A DNA stretch of 64,000 bases from Silene latifolia (taxonomy: Eukaryota > Streptophyta > Magnoliopsida > Caryophyllales > Caryophyllaceae). The notes under the pieces are model-generated. The model had not been told where the DNA came from. It searched no databases and worked only from the letters and a program-made list of their open reading frames with translations. The stretch is taken from assembly GCF_048544455.1 (NCBI RefSeq), contig NC_133538.1, positions 7,119,658 through 7,183,657 on the forward strand, read 5' to 3'. Shown here in pieces: positions 48,914 through 60,710 of the stretch. Each line of letters starts with the position of its first letter. Position 1 is the first letter of the stretch. A program made the translations under genes and the position numbers.

Positions 48914-50908
48914 AACATCCCCAAACCGAACCTTTGCTCGTCCCGAGTAAAGAGGTGATAGAAACTAGGACCCTTATTCAAAATAACCTACTAATATAGC
49001 CGATGTGAGATACTTAGCCGGTCTCACTCCGCCCCTTCAACTCACAACATAACAACCATGAGGTAGGATGCCTTCTTGCAAGGCAAGGTGGGGCTTGCCA
49101 AAATGGCGACACATCCAAGCATTAAAGCACACAAATCAAGTAATGGATACATCTACAAAAATGAATAGCCACTTTCCTCATCTAAGTGGCGGAAATTATC
49201 TAAAGGGGAAGCAATCTAAGGGTACACATTCCATTAACGATACGGTTTCTTCAAACTACTAAGCCTAGAAGGATACCAATAAATCACCTCCAAGTTGTAT
49301 CAAGCTAGAGTACCTTTGTCCTCAATTGTTAAATGCTTTCGTCAAGAGTAGACTCCCTATGGTGTTAGAAACACTGGAGGATCGCGGAATTCCCTTCTTG
49401 CCTAGACAAGAAAAAGGGTCGTCCTCTCTCTACCATGCACAAAAGTGGATATGATGGAAAAGGGATCAATAGAACATGAGTTTCATATGGGAGTTTGCTT
49501 TTTGTTGTGTTGTTTTTCCCCCCAATTTGTGGCATTTGACATTTTGAGAACACTTTCTTTTGCCATTTCTTTTGATGTTTGGCATTTCAACACTTGACAA
49601 TATCAACTTTTTGCATTTCTTTTTGAACATTTTCAAAGCTACCCCATTTGTAGTGAGGGTGCTTATTTTTGAAGCATAGGAGTTTTCATTTTTGTTACTC
49701 CTCTTTTCTTTTTTATGCAATTGCAAACTTTTTCTTTTCATTTCAATTCTTGAACTCAAATTTTGAACAATTTTTGTGCCCTTTCCCTTTGATGACAAAA
49801 TGTGGTAGAATATGGATGATAGTTGCATGGTTTCAAGGGTCACCTTGGAATAAACGGTAGCCAAGGAGTTATCACACCACAAGGTACTCTTGACTAGGCC
49901 TTAATCCATGGGTCAAAGGATACTAGCATGACACATCGTAGGGTGTTTTACAAGTATTCTAACAAGCAAAGTCTTAAAAAGAAAAAGTATATATAAGGGC
50001 CTTATATACACTTGTCAAATTTCTCAAATAGATGCTTTCAGAAATTTTTTCCTAAATGCAACTAATATGCCAAGTAATCTAAATTCAATCCTATAATCAC
50101 ATTGTTTATACTGCATCAATCAAAATAAAGCCACATAGTCATTAACATAAAGAGGAAAAAGGATATTTGAAAGATCATACCATGTGGTCTTCAATATCCT
50201 CATGTCTCGGATGTTGCGTAGTCTATCAATGTGAAAAAGGATAAACAAACACAATATATACAAAAGAATATATACAATACTACACTATGAAGGAGATGAA
50301 CATGTTTTTGAATTTTTGCATTTTTCAAATTTTTATTGTTTTTATGTTTATAAAATAAAAGACATGTTTTTGTATTTTTCAAAAAAATTCAATTTTTATC
50401 ATTTTTGTTTTAGTAAATCATGTTAAAATTTCCCATCCCCACACTAGTATGGGCATTGTCCTCAATGACCAATACGATAGAAAATTATGCAAGCTATATG
50501 AAAATGCATGTTTCCTAAGCTAAATGCAAACTATATGATATATATATACAAAAGTGAATGCAAACTAAGCTATGCTATATGATGCATGATTTTTTGTTTG
50601 GTTAGAGAGCATAATTTAAATGAACTCCCAATGCATATGCTTGAACTTCCCCAAACCAAGTGAGAGTGAGGGAGTTCATGCATAAAAGATATTATGCATG
50701 CAACTAAAATTATCATTTTGGATTTTCATGGTGGGAACAATAAAAGACACCTCAATGGGACCGAGGTGAGAGTCCTCTAAGTGTTGCTAGGACTCAAAGA
50801 AATGATCAAGATAAAAAATCAAGAAAAACAAGAGAAATGAACAAAGCTTAAAGGAGGTGTAGGAAACTCACTAAGTATTGTAGCATCCTCCCAAGAGCTT
50901 GCTAATCC
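48914..50908 (-). other. 3' untranslated region of Athila II
   Basis: AT-rich, no credible ORF. The purine run GGTTTGGGGATGTT on the minus strand directly before the LTR (48914-48927) is the probable polypurine tract. Confidence 0.6.
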
Positions 50909-52486
50909 TCAATCGTTGCCCATGGCAACGTCACTACCATCTCCATCATCATCACCAACTTCCTCACTAGCATCGTCATCCTCATCTACCTCCATAAACC
51001 CGGAGGCTTCACCACTTTCACTTGAGCTTTCTTCTTCTTCACCTTCTTCATCTTCTTCTCCACCACTCTCAACAAAAAACTCCTCATCACCCATGCTAGC
51101 ATCCCTAGGAGCATTAGGAAAGAAAACTTCCCTATCCGCCCAACTAGGCAAAGGACATGATGGGTCAAGAAGTCCTTGCCTAGCTATGTGTAAGAGGGGA
51201 GGATATTGAGCTCTATATGCATTGACTCAGTCTTCATGGGCTTGCTTATGAATTTCTTGCATCAAAAGAGTTAAGTAATCATTCCCCACCGTAACATTTT
51301 TGGGTCGAAACTCATGGTAGGTGAACGGGTAGGGTGGAGTGATAGTAGAGGAGGAGGGCTTGACAATGGCCTCCCTATGGTGTTGCATTATGGACTCGAC
51401 TTCCTTGAAGAGTGGGAGAAGATAGTGTGGGCTATGGACATTGAGTCGGCAAATTTTGTTCGGTATAATGAAGGACTTGGCATCTTTTGTAAGCCACTCA
51501 AATTTGTTGTCAAGATTGTCATTCTTGACCCAATGGAATTTGTGAACCATAGTGGCTAAATCAATGAGGTGGCCGCCCTTAACCGGCTTATAAGTACCAT
51601 CTTTGTTGAAATTCCGGTTGAAGTGTTTTGCCAACCAAGTTACCAATCCCCCATTTACTATAAAGGTCACACCTTCCTTGCTATGATCGATATTAAGCCA
51701 CCTTTCGATCAAAAGTTGAAGAATATTGTACTTCTTGGTGAACTTTCTATCAACATTCAAGGTTGACTCGAGATAGATAAAATCAAGTTCGGTGAAGTGG
51801 TTTGTTCCCTTCCTAGCAATAAGAGTATTTCCCACTACCTTGTGCCACACCCTTATGCCCGGGTGATGAACATAAAGGGCACGACATTCATGGAAGGGTT
51901 CAAATTTCCTCCCGGTAATAGCTTTCCACAAAGGGGCAGGATTATATTTCGTTAAGGGTTTCTTCACATAAGTCGAGTCATTATCAAGACCGAAAACTTT
52001 GCCAAACTCATTAAAGGACATCTTCCTATCCACATTCTCAAGGCGGAATTCAATATTCGTTCGAGTCTCCACCTTTGTAACTTTCAATGAGTTTAGAAAT
52101 TCCAAGGTGAGGGAGGGGTAGGTCAATTCTTGCATATTAAACAATATAAGAAACCCCATAGACTCAAAGAAGTTCTTGGTCCTTTCAAGGACACCCAATT
52201 TGGTCAAGGCATCTTGGCAAATAAACTTGGTGGGTAAAATCGATTTCTTAGCAAGAGACACAAAATTTTTCCTATGAGAATCGGATGTGAAAGTTACCTC
52301 CGGATATTTTTCTAGTTGCTCAATAACCGGGATAGAAGTAGTAGCTTCCACCATAAGAATAGGAGTTTCTTGAATTTCCATTCTTGCTTGTTGAACCACC
52401 ACAGCCTTTGAAGCTTGAAGTGCTTGTTGCCTTTTGGAAAGGTTTGGTTTTGTAGGTGCCTTGCTTCCACCTTTGGTCCTAGCCAT
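50909..52486 (-). pseudogene. Athila II ORF2 (env-position ORF), one in-frame stop
   Basis: I start it at MARTKGGSKAPTK (52486); an upstream in-frame ATG at 52555 would add 23 residues. A Lys/Arg-rich N-terminus leads to the conserved domain: HRKNFVSLAKKSI, LTKLGVLERTKNFFESMGF, YPSLTLEFLNSL, FRLENVDRKMSFNEFGKVF, WKAITGRKFEPFHECRALYV, NTLIARKGTNHFTELDFIYL and VTFIVNGGLVTWLAKHF. One TGA at 51227 (probably from Trp) interrupts the frame, which continues another 105 codons into a strongly acidic tail (GGEEDEEGEEEE, VDEDDDASEEVGDDDGDG) ending at 50909. About 525 codons in all. Homologous to ORF2 of Athila I; role unknown. Confidence 0.78.
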
Positions 52487-52555
52487 TGTTCTTCTCCTTG
52501 TATGTATCAACAACCAAAAATTTGCTTGAATTCTTCTAGTATCCTCATGCTTCAA

Positions 52556-53524
52556 TGAATCCCAAATCGATTTAGGATTTTCAAAATTTGCCTTTAACCC
52601 TAGAAAATCAATTCAATTTTTGAGGATTTGGATGTTTGAATGGCTTTTTGTTGATAGAGGAGTGATTTGTTTGAGTTTTGAGGAAGTTTGGAATTGATTT
52701 GGGTGAATTTGGTTGAGGAAATTGATTTTTATGGATGGAGGAATTGAGGGTTTTGAGGGTTTTGGAGGTGTGTTTGTGTTTTGAATGAGTGAAATGAAAT
52801 GGGAAAGGGGTTTTAATCCCGTGATTTTGTATTGCAGTAGGGGAGACGAGCGTCTGCAGCACAGGACGCTCGAATTTGTTGTCAGCTAGTTTCAGAAAAT
52901 ACAACTCGTGCTGAGACGAGCGTCTTTTTGATAGGAGACGAGCGGATTCTTTTGAGGGCGCTCGGATTCTTGGTCAGGGAGAAATCCCAAATTTTAATAG
53001 AAGCAGGACGAGCGGATCTTCACTAAGACGAGCATCTTGGTTGAGACGAGCGGATTTCTTTAGGAGATGCTCGGATTTTCAGTCAGAGAAAAATTTTCCG
53101 TTCCAGCTCTCTCAGGACGAGTGTTTTTCTCAAAGGACGCTCAGATTGCAGCCAAGACGAGCGGATTCTTCCATAGATGCTCGGATTTCCCATGTGCCTC
53201 ACGGATTCAGTTCCACCCATGGGTATTCCGTAATCCGAGTCATTTCCTCTTCGTTCCTTTGATCTTCGTTGTGGGGTACTATGAAGGCTTGGATAGCCTA
53301 GGCAATTGCTATCCCCACACTATGTCAAAACACTCACATCAATAAACATATAAGTCCCTACCTCACTTTCTCTCAAAATTATAATCTTGATAAAAGCATA
53401 AAAATATAAATCCAAGATTGACAAAAATGCAATACAATAAGTAAAATGCAAGTTAAGGGGTTAGAATATTTATAAGTGGTGGTTTAGGGAAGACTCCACC
53501 AAACTCTCATTCATGTATGAGATG
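52556..53524 (-). other. Spacer between protease and ORF2 in Athila II
   Basis: No pol remnants. Contains the GACGAGCG/CGCTCGTC motif array at 52843-53210. Confidence 0.65.
52843..53210. repeat. GACGAGCG motif array upstream of Athila II ORF2
   Basis: About a dozen units of AGACGAGCG(TCT/GATT) and the inverted GACGCTCGGATT or variants (GACGAGTG, GATGCTCGG). The same units occur in the LTRs at 48400-48620 and 57750-57970. It is 360-720 bases upstream of the ORF2 start. Confidence 0.85.
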
Positions 53525-56443
53525 TCAAGGAGGCATAGCCAAGATGTTGTTGATGTTGCTCAATACCTTGAAGAAGTAGTCAAAGGCTTGTTCATTGTCA
53601 TTATAAAGATCTTCAATAGACCTTTGCATACGTTGTTCTTCATTGTGGTAACTTGAGTTAACATGGTCACCAAAGCCTTGGTCTTGGGTCATAGCATTAC
53701 CAATATAAGGATTGAATAATCCTTCAAACTCATCATCCCATAAACCACATACTTCATTAGCTTGCTTCCCAATAGTATCATGAGTTGATGAAAACAACTC
53801 CTCTTCCTTCTTGTCATTATGGCCGATGAGGCCTTCTTATTCTTCTCTTGTCATGAGTGGTGGTGAGCTATTCAAGCTCTCATTCTTGTTGAAACATTCT
53901 TGCTCTTTAGATGGAGCATCTTGGAGATTATCCCCTTTGTTCTCCCTTATGGGTGGCGATTCTTTACCCATAGCTTATTCTTTGCATTGAGATGCCAACT
54001 TCTTCCTATCACTTTCTCGGCTATAATGATCAACCATGAAACATGGCTCATGTAAGCGGGGAGCTCCCATTGTCTTGTCAAGGTTAAAAGTGATTGTTTC
54101 ATCTCCCACTTCAAGTGTGAGCTCTCCATGTTTCACATCAATCACCGCTCCCGCGGTGTGTAAGAAAGGTCTTTCTAAAATGATAGGAATGTTGGATTCT
54201 TCCTCCATGTCAACAATAACAAAGTCCACCGGGATGAAGAACTTGCCAATTCTTACCGGCACATCCTCTCATACCCTTAAAGGTGTCTTCGTTGATCGAT
54301 CCGCCATTTCAAGTGTGATATTAGTGCACTTGAGTTCTCCCATTCCTAGCCTTTTGCACACCGAGTACGGCATGACACTCACACTTGCCCCAAGGTTACA
54401 TAGAGCTTTGTTGATTGTAGTGTCGCCAATGGTGCATGGAATAGAGAAACTTCCCGGATCCTTTAGTTTTGGTGGTGAACTTCCTTGTAGGATGGCGCTA
54501 CTCACCTTGGTGAATGCAATAGTCTCTAGCTTCAGGATGGATTTCTTCCTTGTAAGAATATCATTCATGTATTTCGCATAGGCCGGAACATGGTTAATCA
54601 ATTCGGTGAATGGGATTGAGACTTCTAAGTCTGCACAATCTCCATAAACTTTCCAAGTTGTTCATCGAACTTAGGCTTAGCTGGACGACTTAGAAATGGA
54701 AGTCTTATCACAATAGGCTCTTTCTCCTTAGCCTTCTCTTCATTCTTCTTCTTTAAGACTTCTTGAATGGTGGTGGGTTCTTCTTCTTTCTTAGAGTTTT
54801 CAACTCTTTCCTTGTCACTAGCATTCACAACGTCTTCATCAATGGGCCTCTTCATACCTTGTACCACTCCTCAAATGGATGGCACTCACCGACTCATGTC
54901 TTGGGGGATTACCTTGAGGTGGTAATTGCCCCTTTTGTCTTTGAGAATTAGAAGATGCTAATTGAGACATTTGGGTCTCCAACATATTTGTGTGAGCTAG
55001 TATGTTGTTAATGGTGATGTCTTTTGCTTGGCTATCCTTTTGCATTTGAGTGAAAAACTCTTGTTGGTTCTTTTTCATTTGGAGGACCTCTTTTTGAACA
55101 TCAAAACCTTGGTCATTTGTTTGATTGTATGGAGGTTGATTTTGATAACTTTGGTTTTGATTGTAAAAGGGTCTTTGAGCTTGGTTTCTCATTGGAGGTG
55201 GGGTGTATGTTTGAGGGTTTTGAACATTTTGACTTTTGTATGAAAAATTGGGGTGGGATTTAGTGTTTTCATTGTAATAATTGGAATAAGGGGTGCCACT
55301 TTTGTATGCTTGGAAAGCATTCACTTGTTCACTTATTCCCCTACATTCACTTTGGTCATGTCCCAAAGTTCCACAACTCTCACATACTCCACTTGGAATT
55401 GATGATGATGCTACCATAGCATTAACATGTTGTTTGGGTGATTTGGAGGCCTCTTCAAGTTTAGCCATGGCCTTCTCAAACTTCAAATTAATGGTATCAA
55501 TATGAGCACTAAGTTGAGCACCCAATTGAGTAATGAAGTCCACCTCATGTTTTCCTCCTCTAGTAGCCTTCTGAGGTCTACTATATTGTGAGTTATGGAC
55601 CGCCATTTCTTCAATTTTTTTCCATGTTTGATTGTCATCGACTTCGGTGAACATACCATTTGATCCCATATTGAGAATGTTTCGGGAGTCTTCATATAGG
55701 CCATTCCAAAATTGTTGTACAAGGAACCACTCGCTAAGTCCATGGTGTGGACAAGATCGACAAGTGTCCTTGAATCTCTCCCATGCTTCATACAAAGATT
55801 CCTCATACCTTTGTTTAAACCCGGTGATTTGGGCTCTCAACATGTTAGTCTTCTCCGAAGGATAGAATTTCTTGTAGAAAGCAAGTAACAATTTCTTCCA
55901 AGAACCAATACCAAGAGTAGCCTTATCTAGGCTCTTCAACCATTGTTTCGCGGAACCAATCAAAGAAAAAAGAAATAAGACCCATCGGATTTGGTCATGA
56001 GTAACTCCGGTTTGAGAAATTGCATCACAATAGTCACAAAAAGTCTCCATATGAGAATGAGGGTCTTCACTAGGCATACCCCCAAATTGACTTCTCTAAA
56101 CTAGTTGAATGAATGCGGATTTGGCAATGAAATTACCGGTTAAATGTTGTGGTGTAGGAGTACCATTTGGTAGGTTCTCCTCGGTTGGTACGGAATGTGA
56201 TGAAAATTTAGGCATTGTGGGTTGATTTTGTGGTGGGTTTTGTATTGGGTTATCCTCTCCTTCTCTTGCAAAAGGGTTGATGAACTCAATGTTATTTGGT
56301 TGGATGTCCACAATCTCACCAATACCTCTCAAAGTATTTCTAGCAAGGCTTCTATTGTAGGTCAAAGTTCTTTCGATTTTAAGATCAATGGGCAACAAGT
56401 TACCTTGTGATTTCCTAGACAAGCAAAATATCAAACAACTCAA
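53525..56443 (-). pseudogene. Athila II gag and protease polyprotein
   Basis: Gag runs from about 56443 through an in-frame TAG (56096) into DPHSHMETFCDYCDAI, WKKLLLAFYKKFYPSEKT, SLYEAWERFKDTCRSCPHHG, a zinc knuckle CESCGTLGHDQSEC, an Asn/Gln/Tyr/Pro-rich segment and MLETQMSQLASSNSQRQKGQ. Frameshifts near 54860 and 54610 lead to the protease: PGSFSIPCTIGDTTINKALC, then NLGASVSVMPYSVCKRLG, then (after a TGA at 54269) GKFFIPVDFVIVDMEEE and PIILERPFLHTAGAVIDVK. The catalytic Asp is Asn here. The frame then continues through hydrophilic sequence to a final stop at 53525 (NINNILAMPP) without reaching RT. Confidence 0.82.
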
Positions 56444-56538
56444 AAACAGCTAGAACAACCTTGAGGAGATTGACTTCCCCAAGGTAAAAAAAGACACAAC
56501 TAAAAACAATTAAATAAAATCAAATCAAGTTAACACCG

Positions 56539-56556
56539 TCCCCGGCAACGGCGCCA
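56539..56556 (-). promoter_or_regulatory. Primer binding site of Athila II, tRNA-Asp
   Basis: Minus strand TGGCGCCGTTGCCGGGGA, four bases inside the LTR end at 56561. Identical to the site of Athila I. Confidence 0.92.
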
Positions 56557-56560
56557 TTTT

Positions 56561-58272
56561 TGGTCGTGGAGTAAAACTCGTCGTCAAAAGTTACCCAACC
56601 AAAACAATATTTATAACTTTAAAAACTACTCTTAGTAAAGAGGCAAGTAAAGCTCGGATCCCAAGGGATGGGTATTGATGTAGGATTTTCAATTGTAAAT
56701 GGTCGTGTCTTAGGGTGTCACAATTTGGGGTTGAGATAGGAGATCAATTAAAACTAATTAACAATAAAAACAAAGCAAGGTAGATAAAATGAAGATGTAA
56801 ACAATTGATTAAAAGTACTAGGGTGTCATGGGTTCATAGAGGATTCATGGGAGTTGATCATACAAACATGTTCTCTACTAGATGCAAGCACTTATTGTTG
56901 TGATGGGATCGAGTTAGTATATATCTTAAAATCCCTAAGAAGGTTTGGGTCCCGGAGCCGAATCGATTAGATTGTACAACACCTACAAGTCGACTTAGTC
57001 CTTCATATCCAGCTATATGCATGGTCTAATGAGACTCGAGTTGGCTTATGTCTTGCAAGTCTAATTGAAAAGATAAGTGATGGGTAAAAAATGCAAGGAT
57101 TCATAGGCTCGCTTTTCATCAAACATAACATGTGCATAAGTTGGAATCACAACAAGCAAGCAAATTAATTATGAAAACATATTAGATTAAGTATGAATTA
57201 ATCCCCATGTTGGTTTCCCCTAATTCCCCATTAACCCTAGCTAAGGAACTACTCACTCATTATCAAGTTTAGCATGCTAACAAGGTTGTCAATCATACTA
57301 GCAAGGCAAAACATGATGAACAAATGAAAATGATTAACAATAATTAAAAGGATTAAGAGAGAATTATACTTATGAAGATTCAAAAATAATAATGCAAAGA
57401 ATAATAGAAGTACTTGATGATTGATGGAAGGTTGTCAATCTCCCAATAAACTCAAATAATCTTCTAATTACCCAAAATAAATGATGAACAATAGAGAAAT
57501 TAAGGAAAGATTAAGGAATGAGATTTGTATTAAGACTAGATTAAGAGTTTATTACAAGATTAAGATGAGATTACTAATTAATTACAACTTGATTAAGAGA
57601 GCATGCTAATCTAGGTAGTACAAAGGGGTATTTATACTAAAGAATAGGTACATAAATTAGGGTTACAAAGGACTTAAATGACTATTAAAACCCTTAGGAA
57701 AAGTTGAGGAAATGCTCCTCTCCAAGGAGATGAGCATCTCCGTTTTGTTGGTCCCGTGTGGATATGCTCGTCCCAAGCGGCTTAGAAGCTGGCACGGTGG
57801 GTTCTGTCAGGAGATCCGGGCGGATCATAGAGGAGACGCTCGGATCCTAGGGCTTCAAGACGAGCGTCTTAAGCTCGGGACGCTCGGATTGTGGTGCAGG
57901 GAGATGTCCGGATTGCTGGGAATCCGCTCGGATCCTTGGTCGGACAACTTTTCTTCTCTTCATTCCTCAACAATTCGGGGGGGATCTTGTTGAGGATGCA
58001 AGGATCCTTTCATCATTGCCTAATCTACTTTATTATCTACATAGGCCTTCTAGTATCGTCTTCCCTTTGTTTCTTGGTCATTGGATGCGATCAATTTAGC
58101 TCCATTTCGCCATGTAAATGCAAGGTTTTCACTCCTCTCCTACCAAGGAAACAAAACCTCCAAGAATACATAAAATAGGAAACTAAAGATAGTAAATGAC
58201 CCAATTATGCACTATAAGCATAGGAACGAGGCTAATTCGGGGACTAAATGTGCTCAAATATGAGTCGCATCA
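56561..58272 (-). repeat. 5' LTR of Athila II
   Basis: About 1,712 bases. On the minus strand it begins TGATGCGACTCATATTTG at 58272 and ends CCACGACCA at 56561. Contains the TATA box and the GACGCTCG/GACGAGCG motifs (57750-57970). Confidence 0.92.
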
Positions 58273-58277
58273 TGCTA
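58273..58277. repeat. Right target-site duplication of Athila II
   Basis: TGCTA, matching 47200-47204. Confidence 0.92.
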
Positions 58278-58777
58278 GAGGTGGGGGTGGCTTGCCGGTA
58301 AACCAAGGCATGAGGTTACTGGCTCCACACTCAGTCGGAATGTCCCTAAGGGCTCCCTTCTCTGGTCTAGCAAGGCCGAGGTGGGTGGAAAACATGTCCG
58401 TGGTCAGAAAGAAGCTAGTGTTCATGAGACGGAACTCCACGGTCTTCTCCACCGCATCATAAAAAAAGGAACTCATGAGCTCAAACGTTAGAAAAGCATA
58501 AAAGTGTTTCCTAAGACGATACAGCCCGGTCATACCCAAAGTCTCAAAGATGTGCCTCACATCAACCTCAATCCCTATGTAAAGCAATGTAGCGGGTGGG
58601 TTTCATACGCCGTTTCTGTAAAGCAATGAAAACATCTCTTTGCTGAAAATCAGCAAAGACAGCAGAAGGGTACTCAGGCACCGCTGGGACCGTAGGTCCC
58701 CCACTCCCCTCACCTACCTCAGGCTAAGAGGCCCTCCCCCTCTTACTTTGGCGGGTTCCAATAGTTGGTCTCGGCAT
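58278..58777 (-). pseudogene. Element III ORF2-like gene, N-terminal part
   Basis: Starts at MPRPTIGTRQSKRGRAS (58777), a basic N-terminus, and is then broken by a stop and frameshift. Further on, DFQQRDVFIALQKRRMKPTR, then in the main frame GIEVDVRHIFETLGM, LRKHFYAFLTFELMSSFFYD, FRLMNTSFFLTTDMFSTHL and LMPWFTGKPPPP, up to the Athila II insertion. The spacing of these blocks matches the conserved domain in the ORF2s of Athila I and II. Across the insertion the frames differ, so an indel lies near the site. No gag or pol precedes it. Confidence 0.68.
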
Positions 58778-60695
58778 CTGTTTTCAACACATCTTAGATA
58801 CACAAACAACATGTACTTGAAAACATATAAACCTTCATGTATAGCTATGTAAAAAGAACTACTATGTACACACTTTCACCAAACAATCCAAATTTCAAGT
58901 ATACAACTCTCAGATGCTTATCAGACAGTCTCTACAACTATCAATTTATGACGATTATAACATCAATTAATAACCCAACTACAAATTTTAAGGATTAAAC
59001 TTTCAAAATAGTTCCACAAATAGACAAATTTCACAAAGAATATTGGACGAATTTAAGTTTGGGGCACTTTTAAGACAGAGTTTTAAGGCAAAATTTTGAT
59101 CAAAGTTCATCAAAAACAACACTAAACATGATACCCATAACATACATCACTTAATATTCCCCCTTTCATATGCAAAAGACAACCAAAAATCAATTTGAAT
59201 CCCCAAACCCTAGAAAATTCAGTTCATACAAACCCCCAAATTGATTCGATTTTTCTACTCCTAACATCAATACTCAACAAATTAAAGCAAATAGATCATG
59301 TTATAAAAATTATAAGCAAGATTTTATGCATATAAATCGAATTTTTCAGCAAACACCAACTATTTTACATGTTTTTAATCAATTAAAAACATAAATAAGG
59401 ATGAATATTCTTACCTTGAATGATTAGCAAGTAAAGAGGATGAATTAAACAAGGAAAACACCAAGATTCAAGCACCAAAACACAAGGTTTGAGAGCAAAT
59501 AGAGATATAGAGGATGTTAGGGTTTATGAATGAAGTAGAATAAGAAGAAAGAATTAAGAAGAAGGGATATGAATCCCGCATAAACCCGGGTACTGCTCAC
59601 TTACTCGATCGAGTGGCCTCTACTCGATCGAGTTGGAGCTACTCGATCGAGTTTTCGCTGACAGTTTCAGCTTTTCCGATCTTATAACTTCTGAACTAGA
59701 TTGAATGTGGTCTACTCAATGGAGTAGGCACTCGTACTCGGTCGAGCAAAATTAAGAATAAGGTCAAAAGTTACGAGTTTGGTTAATAATTCCTGCAAAA
59801 CAACAACTCGTGTTGATTCCAAAATGTATTTGGAAATCGTCACAGATTATTATATTCATACACAACACACTATTACCACTCAATGTAACGCAACGGTTTC
59901 GTCCAACCAAGACACATATTACTCCATTCTATAACAATTACCATGCAAAACGGTTTACCACACTATTAACTTATTCACGCATACATTCAACACATTATTT
60001 CACTCCTAATCATACATTTGCAAACTTCAATAATCCAACTTATACTCACATTACTCGAAGTATTCATCTAACAATAAACCATCATTTATCATCTGAGTTT
60101 GCTAACAATTCAATCATGTCACAATAAATTATCAACTAATTTATTCAACTTAACTATGTCATATTATAAAAGTACTCAACAATTCATCCATTGCAATTCT
60201 AATTACCACTTAACAAACTCTACCATCCAACATAAAACTTACCATTCCTTTAAGTACTCATACGTATACAAAGACTCGCAACTCCTTTATAACTAGTACG
60301 CATAGAAAGACTTAAAACGCATCATCACCACCACATCACCCAACATTGTCATACACAATTGACACTTCACCATTTCTACCTCATTCACCCACACTTCTAC
60401 TCATCCATAACCCTACGCAGTTCATCATCACAAATACACGTACTAAACATCAACAGAAAATCTATCACAGTTATTTCCAACTTATCCATTATACACATTA
60501 GGCACATAATTTCCGACTCGATATTCCCATAATCGGTGACTGGCTTAAGCATAATAGGGGCGTGATTTTGAAATGAGGGCGCCTACTCACCCAAAATCAA
60601 GCATCAGCTGGGGCTCCCAACACACATACACCAGGTTCATTTTATTAGACTCACTGCGTTCATTAGGCTCATTTGTTACAGGCTCCAAAACCGTC
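58778..60695 (-). other. 5' leader of element III
   Basis: 1.9 kb between the primer site and the ORF, with no gag-like coding sequence. A CTCGATCGAG array (three exact units and two variants) lies at 59600-59750, about 820-970 bases before the ORF start. The plus-strand short frame at 59810-60127 is A/C-rich and unlikely to be real. Confidence 0.6.
59600..59750. repeat. CTCGATCGAG array upstream of the element III ORF
   Basis: Three exact palindromes at 59600-59655, then CTCAATGGAG and CTCGGTCGAG variants to 59750. Confidence 0.85.
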
Positions 60696-60707
60696 GCTCT
60701 GATACCA
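60696..60707 (-). promoter_or_regulatory. Primer binding site of element III, tRNA-iMet
   Basis: Minus strand TGGTATCAGAGC, three bases from the LTR end at 60711. This differs from the tRNA-Asp primer of Athila I and II. Confidence 0.88.
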
Positions 60708-60710
60708 CTT

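Larger units (their letters stand above)
47205..58272 (-). mobile_element. Athila II: gypsy element with gag, protease and ORF2 but no RT
   Basis: About 11.07 kb. Minus strand order: 5' LTR 58272-56561, tRNA-Asp primer site, gag and protease (56443-53525), about 1.0 kb spacer with GACGAGCG-type motifs, ORF2 (52486-50909), 2.0-kb 3' region, 3' LTR 48913-47205. Its LTRs and proteins are clearly diverged from Athila I, yet the architecture is the same and RT, RNase H and integrase are again absent. Confidence 0.92.
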
